Below, piece after piece: positions 58,458 through 64,000 of a stretch of DNA of 64,000 nucleotides (position 1 is its first letter; every line of letters starts with the position of its first letter). The position numbers were made by a program, and so were the translations under genes. The notes beneath the pieces are model-generated. The model worked only from the letters and a program-made list of their open reading frames with translations, had not been told where the DNA came from and searched no databases. The stretch covers positions 6,634,001 to 6,698,000 of the forward strand of contig JAWNGF010000001.1 in NCBI GenBank assembly GCA_037039685.1, read 5' to 3'. The stretch is from Ceratobasidium sp. AG-K (Eukaryota > Basidiomycota > Agaricomycetes > Cantharellales > Ceratobasidiaceae).

Positions 58458-59642
58458 TTAAACAATGTAGTTTGAGTGTTGGAACCAACCTGCTGCGTCC
58501 TCAGGGGTCACACTGTACACAGCCTCAAACAGGAAAGGCACTGGGTCCCCGCAGAGATCCTCGCCTTCCTCCATCCTTAGGTAGTCCCGATGGCGCCGAA
58601 TGTATGCTTTGATGGAGGAGAAAGCCTCCTTGATGGGATTGAAGTCAGGTGAGTATGCAGGCAAGAAGAGAATTCTCATTCCACTATTATCATTTGGTAA
58701 GAATTCAATGTACAAATCAAATATAACTAACTTACCGAGCCTCAACCATCTCGCAAAGTGCCTCAGACTTGTGTATACTGGCATTGTCCATTACAATTAC
58801 CGAGCGAGGGCCAGGAAACGGGTTCATTTCATGGAGTAAACCCGCAATAAAATCATTAAAAATATGGGAATTGACCGAGCCAGGGATGATATTACAGTGT
58901 ACAATTCCTTCAAGAGCAAGAGTGGGGAGTAGAGAATAGCTGTTTGTTGTTAGCATCTGCACTTACTTCAACCAAAGGCTCTTACCAAGTCCCTCTGACA
59001 AAAAAATCTCGTCGTCGAGCACAATCCCCGCTTGGTGCCCAAGCATACTCTTGACGCAAAACTCGACAATCATATGCACTCTCGTCTACGAAAACCAACT
59101 GACAGGCCTCGTAATATGTACCCACTATCCACTGGTACATATTTCGATCATGTTTGTCGCGCTCTCACGCCAGTCTTGTTACCTAGGTATAGTCCGTGTT
59201 AAGCGTGCAGTTGATTATTCAACCCAACTATATTTACCTTTTTACGTGTCCAACCTCGTCGTTTCAGGCTCCTACGGATTGTATCAGTGGATACGGATAA
59301 ACCGCACTCAACTTCCAATAGGTGCCACAGCTCATTGAGGTACAAGTCGGGTTGGCGTTCAATGCATGCTTCAAGGAACTAGTGAGTTTAGTTAGTACAA
59401 TGCAAGCTCGGAACGGCAGGGGAGCGACTTACAGCTACTGCAACCCCACTCAGACTGCGAGGCCGCCCGATAATGGGTGGGACGCGGACAACGTCCCCGG
59501 TTCGGTGCCAATTACACAGGATACGTTGCACAGTTCTCAGACTGAACCCAGTGAGCTCAGACAAGTGCTCGGGAGTCGCCCCGCGTTGGTTCATTTGCAC
59601 GACGAGCAGTTTCTGCTCTCTGCTAATGTAACGGCGGCCCAT
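58458..59642 (-). pseudogene. DDE_3 (IS630/Tc1-like) transposase with introns, decayed
   Basis: Five exons (59433-59642, 59238-59378, 58986-59182, 58736-58939, 58458-58683) give a 325-codon frame from ATG 59642. An HTH domain (LSELTGFSLRTVQRIL, GRPRSLSG) is followed by a second HTH (CGLSVSTDTIRRSLKRRG) and the DDE core: Asp in VFVDESAYD, Asp in [11 protein letters not shown] and the final block [16 protein letters not shown]. The usual catalytic Glu after NPI is Lys here, and TGA at 59165-59167 breaks VTRLA-(Arg)-ERDKHDRN. Both changes would inactivate it. Introns in a transposase suggest an old fungal lineage or a domestication attempt followed by decay. Confidence 0.85.
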
Positions 59643-60978
59643 ACTGACGGTAGCGGGGTGGTGGTGGTAGGTCAATCAAACATCGTATTTGCTTCCGAGC
59701 TGATCCGTGGCTAACCTCCCGCTGATCCGCAGTCAGAGTGGAGCCAGGGCGACGTCTATCGTTCTGCTTATTGCTGAAATAGAGATAGGGCCCAACATTA
59801 ATCTTAGTGGTGCGAGCACAAAACAAACTGCAGCCATACATGTGTACAAGAAACGTACGTCTACCACAGAAGGCTTCTACTGAATAGCATCAGCAATAAC
59901 AAAAAGGCGCAGAGTGGACGAGAGAGCCTCCCAACCCGAAATCAATCGGAATATCACCTATTTCTAACAGTCGCAACTGCAACTGAACCAAGGGCTAAGA
60001 CGATTAAGGTCAGGCAGTTGGAGCGAACCTGCACGCCAGGCACTTCGGTCTTAGTAGTGGGCACCGGTCAAACTTTGGTAGGGAAAACGGCTCCTATTAG
60101 AATCTTCGCTCTTGAGGTCTGCCTTAGTTCGTGCGCAGTACCAACTTCGCGAATTCGAACAGTTATGTGCATAAAGGTCCACGCACATCACACGACGAGG
60201 AATCTCTAGGACATTCGCACAAGCCTATTTTCCCTCGCCCTAGAAATCGCACAGCTTCCGGGCAGAACGATCCTCTGAAAACATGGAGTTGACGAGTCCC
60301 ATTTTGTGCTTGGTCCAAACCGTCGGCCAATATCCAGCAGCGTTCATGTGCAATTGTGAATGCCAACCGAAACTACGATATGCCATAGTACATCGTCAAC
60401 GACAACTTACACGCAGCTCGGCTGGAACAGTCGTACGTAAAGTGTTTAAGATAAAAGTGTTGACAGCACACTAGTATCCTCGTCTTATGTTGTCGTTTTG
60501 AGGGCATGCTGTCGCTGTGGGGCCCGGGGGCTGAAATGGCAATGTTGTTTCAGCATTGATTGCCGTTCGGTACCTCCATCATGGAATCCAGGAGTAGCTG
60601 GAGAGAGACCTCCTCCAAATTCCGATTCAACACGGAAATTTTTCTGAAAATTTTAGATCTAGAGCGCATATATACCGACCCTGCACTCCGCAGCCGACAC
60701 AAAAATAATCACGGGGGTCACGAACAAACAACGAGCAAATTGATCTACGAATTTGGCTGATTGAGTGGCCATTTCAAGAGCAGTCGTCACTTGGACGACT
60801 TATTCCTTAGTGATCGCAATACAATATACTCCGGTAGAAGCGGTGGTTAAATGAGGGGGAGCCGTTGCGAAGAACTACTTGGAAATATCAAACCTGGCCA
60901 GCTCTATTATTTAAACGCACTCCTGTCCGCAAGAACTCCTCATCCTTACAATTTTTTTTACGCTCGTCTATTTTCACG
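59643..60978. other. Intergenic region between the transposase and the DPBB protein gene
   Basis: No gene is recognised. Frames of 60-70 codons near 60018-60474 lack domains. About 60890-60978 is the promoter/leader of the next gene, with a TATTTAAA box at 60907-60914. Confidence 0.45.
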
Positions 60979-61618
60979 ATGGTCAAGTTTTTTGTCGCAC
61001 TGTCAACCTCGGCCTTGGCCCTATCTGCCCTTGGTGCTCCCGCACCGGCACCAGAAGTATTAGAAAATGGCAACACCAACGCAACCGTTAGCATGATTGA
61101 AAAACGGGTTACCCACGTTGGACAGGCAGGTTCCTTCGCTCATCGCACCCAGCGTATGTTAGAACTGATTTGTCTTGGTTGTAGGCAACATGGTTCCATG
61201 CGGGCTTGGGGAATTGTGGATACTGGGATAACGACGATGTCCCTATTGTCGCAGTTTCCACTGCTATGTATAAGGAAGGGGGAAACTGCAACCAGGTAGT
61301 TATCTTATCTGTGGCCATGCGAGAACGTTGACTAAGCTACTGCCAGTGGGTTGAAGTAATCAATACTGCCAACCAAAAGAAAGTGTATGCGAAAATGCGA
61401 GATAGCTGCCCGCCATGCGGCTATCACGATATTGGTAAGCTGGCGCCGTCCCCCATGAGCATCAACTGATTTGGATTCCAGATCTTTCACCCAAAGCCTT
61501 TAAAGCTCTTGCTCCCCTATCGCAAGGCGTTGCTTCTGTGTCGTGGCATGTGGGTCCTTCAGTAGAACTGCAAGTGCGATCGCAGCTAATAAGACTTACT
61601 CGAATCCGTAGTTCATGA
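60979..61618 (+). CDS. Secreted RlpA-like double-psi beta-barrel protein
   Basis: ATG 60979 opens a signal peptide (MVKFFVALSTSALALSALG). A short propeptide-like stretch ends in KR, a possible Kex2 site, and is followed by the barrel: TWFHAGLGNCGYWDNDD, VAVSTAMY, the second Cys cluster DSCPPCGYHDIDLSP and SWHVGPS. The pattern matches fungal small DPBB (barwin/expansin-like, RlpA-like) proteins, often induced on hosts or in fruiting. Catalysis is unproven in the family. The first intron (61126-61184) starts with GC (CAG/GCAGGT). The two others are GT-AG. The last exon stop is taken at 61616-61618. An extra intron could lengthen the tail. Confidence 0.8.
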
Positions 61619-62011
61619 ACCGTAACTTTTCTCCAGACCCAACATATTCAAAAGGCTGGGATTCAAGGAAGCCACCATGCTTCATTGATCTACGTAGACG
61701 AATACCCGGCTGGAGAGCTGTACGACGTGTGATGTTATTATACCATGTTGAGCCCCGGATGTAAGGGGGATGATATTCCCATAGACTAGAGTTGATTATG
61801 CCTCGATGAATGTGCCAGTGGTGTGACTATATGCGTGTTGTGTACACGACGAGGCGGTACTCTGTCACGGGTGCGGAATGTCCGATCAAAATGTCAATAA
61901 AGAAGACCGCTCGTGATCGCTCCCCAATTGCAATAAGCGCTCGCGCTACTGCTATCCAACCACGACCTTATATAAAACGAGCCACTGTGACGGCGTGAAC
62001 CCAACTACGAC
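61619..62011. other. Intergenic region upstream of prenylcysteine oxidase
   Basis: No gene is seen. A TATATAAAA element at 61970-61978 lies about 35 bp upstream of the next ATG and may be its TATA box. Confidence 0.45.
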
Positions 62012-63852
62012 ATGCGTACGACATTTAGAGCTGCAGCTGCAGTATGGATGGCAACAATTGGTGTCCAGGCGTCCTCCCAGCACGTCCTACACTCTGGCCA
62101 ACACCCAATGGCCCATACAAAGCCGGATGGTGAATTTAAAGTGGCTGTGATTGGTGCAGGTAAGGCCAAAATTACGCGTCCTTGTTCCTCAGAGGATAAG
62201 CTTGCCTGTTTGCAGGCGCTGCGGGTACTTCGGCCGCGTTTTGGCTGTCGCGTGCCAAGTCACGCCTACATGAGAATATTACTGTGACCGTTTATGAAAA
62301 GAATAATTATATTGGTGGTCGTAAGTCCGAGTTATTGTGTGTTATTTATTTATTTTGCTTGTTCTAACCTAGTGGCGCGCCTTTTAGGGAGTACGACCGT
62401 TTTCCCTTATGATGACGAGAATCTCGCGCCTGTTGAGCTAGGGGCCTCGGTCTATGTCGATGTCAACCGAAACCTAGTCCGCGCTGTAAAGGAATTCAAC
62501 CTTTCTATTGTTGATTATGGGGACGAAAACGACGAGACTGGTATTTGGGATGGTCAACAGTTCGTTCTCACTGTAAGTTCCACAAGCGCGCTTGGACATG
62601 TATATGACCAAGTCTATTTAGATGGGCTCGAAGGGATGGAGAATGGAGAAGTTGGTGGGAGACTGTCAAAATTCTGTGGCGATATGGGTATTCACCTGTC
62701 AAAGTTCGAGGCTTGTATGTCTCATAAGCTCAGTGATTGTTCTGTATACTAACGCGATGTAAACAGCGTCAAAGATCTTACCAACGGGATCCTCACCTTG
62801 TACCAGCCACACGCCCCTCACCCCTCTATCGCCAACTTATCTTCTTCCCTCAACTTCACAGCCCTCACTGCCACCACCACGGCCAAATATCTGGCCGAGA
62901 GAGGTGTTAATCCACTCTTCACACATGAACTCATCGATGCGGCCACACGTGTCAACTATGGCCAAAACGTAGATAATATCCACGCGCTTGAAGGCATGGT
63001 CAGCCTGGCCGCCAACGGTGCTCACAGCGTTGCAGGTGGCAACTGGCAGGTCTTCGAACGCTGGATTAAAGAGAGCCGCGCGCACGTACGTCTCGGAACT
63101 ACTGTGCAACGGTTGCGAAAGGACTCGAAAGGAAAGTGGCATCTCTCCGCCGATAATGGTTCAATCGAGGAGATCTACGACGCCATTATTCTTGGGGCAC
63201 CGTTCAAAGATACCAACATCAAACTCGAAGCCCCCGATCTCGATCTTGATAAGGCTTTCCCGACTGTCGCCTATGTGCACTTGCATGTTACTCTGCTCGC
63301 TACCACAACATCTAGTCCCCTGGGGTCTTATTTCTATCCAACCTCCCCGGATACTGGAGTCCCTCAAACGGTTTTAACTACTTCGTCTGGCGTTATCGAG
63401 CCTGAGTTCAACAGCCTCACATACCATGAACGGATTCAACGACCGGGCCAGCCACCTGAATATGTTGTGAAAATCTTTTCCAAGCGCCGAGTAGAGGACG
63501 ACTGGCTTGAGAGGATGTTTGGTGCAGGTAAGGTTGGGTGGATTCGTAGGAAAGAGTGGAAAGCGTATCCAGTGTTGCCTCCAACCAAAGTTTATCCCGA
63601 GGTTAAGCCCGTCGAGGGACTATATTACTTGAATGCATTTGAGCCGTAAGTTGAACACATAGGTTCTAACATGACGAAAACTAAGGCATGCTTACTAGAT
63701 TCATCTCGACTATGGAGACTGAGACGATTTCATCCCTCAACGCTGTTGATCTATTACTGCATGATCAGTTTGGACGCGGGGTCTGTGGACACAAAGAAGG
63801 GGATGAATACCAAGCCAAGTCGGATGATTTTGTTTGGGGCTGGGATTGTTAA
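62012..63852 (+). CDS. Prenylcysteine oxidase-like FAD protein
   Basis: The product is a flavin thioether oxidase that frees cysteine from farnesyl- or geranylgeranyl-cysteine during turnover of prenylated proteins, normally in the lysosomal/vacuolar or secretory pathway. ATG 62012 begins a signal peptide-like segment (MRTTFRAAAAVWMATIGVQA). The FAD-binding GxGxxG is split by the first intron (VAVIGAG / AAGTSAAFWL). Further blocks are NYIGGRSTTVFPYDD, VELGASVYVDVNRNLV, INDAATRVNYGQN-like IDAATRVNYGQNV, YDAIILGAPF, YYLNAFEP and, after the last intron, FISTMETETISS. TAA is at 63850-63852. Full length for the family. Confidence 0.92.
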
Positions 63853-64000
63853 AGTTGGGATCCTTACTCGAGACTAAGATAGGATATCGTGAATCCGTTT
63901 TTACTCTTGCTTTTCACGCTTTGAAACTTGAACTGTATAGTATCAATAGAAAGAACTATCAAGCACTGCTTTACCAAAAACCAAGAACATGGGAGCCAAA
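63853..64000. other. 3' flank of prenylcysteine oxidase
   Basis: AT-rich 3' region; the window ends here. Nothing else is seen. Confidence 0.5.

Overview
The window looks like nuclear DNA of a basidiomycete fungus, most likely an Agaricomycete. Almost every gene is split by many GT-AG introns of about 45-80 nt with very small exons between them. Transposons are frequent, and two families known to be expanded in Agaricomycetes (caspase-like C14 peptidases and TKL-type kinases) are present. A Rhizoctonia-like (Ceratobasidiaceae) source would fit, but that is inference. One 100-N scaffold gap (41845-41944) shows this is a draft assembly. I saw no rRNA, convincing tRNA or CRISPR.

Region 1 (1-6.2 kb) is transposon-rich. 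A Ty3/gypsy LTR retrotransposon runs on the minus strand off the left edge. Its Gag and Pol each carry one in-frame TGA, and a canonical -1 slippery heptamer joins the two frames. It is followed by an acidic low-complexity gene and a Helitron-like 3' terminus.

Region 2 (6.2-25.8 kb) is a cluster of five paralogous caspase-like genes, called A to E here. A lacks its caspase half at the Helitron-like border. B has one premature TGA. C and E look complete. D carries an extra C-terminal module. A-D are on the plus strand and E is inverted. A Tc1/mariner element sits between B and C, flanked by diverged direct repeats.

Region 3 (26-41.3 kb) holds a NAT/NCS2 purine permease with 6-, 7- and 14-nt exons, a poorly resolved hypothetical gene, an MDP-1 HAD phosphatase, a TKL-type protein kinase and glycogen phosphorylase. 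The 5' part of the kinase gene is the most remarkable object in the window. Across 1.25 kb there is a ladder of about fifteen exons of exactly 3 nt (one codon each) plus one of 9 nt, each bordered by good splice signals, all phase 0 and in frame with the kinase.

Region 4 (42.4-51.3 kb) is compact housekeeping DNA: a HAL/NPR-type kinase, MED31 and an Ssr4-like chromatin-remodeller subunit sharing a 109-bp divergent promoter, a Bzz1-like F-BAR/C1/SH3 protein, and the CAF1/Pop2 deadenylase with an unusual Gln in place of its catalytic His.

Region 5 (52.3-64 kb) has secreted or secretory-pathway enzymes: a GH71 alpha-1,3-glucanase, a signal-peptide-bearing exopolyphosphatase, a double-psi beta-barrel protein and a prenylcysteine oxidase. 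Among them lies a hypothetical gene convergent with a decayed intron-bearing DDE transposase.

Four separate CGA-to-TGA nonsense changes (two in the gypsy element, one in caspase gene B, one in the DDE transposase) suggest C-to-T decay at CpG in repeated sequence.
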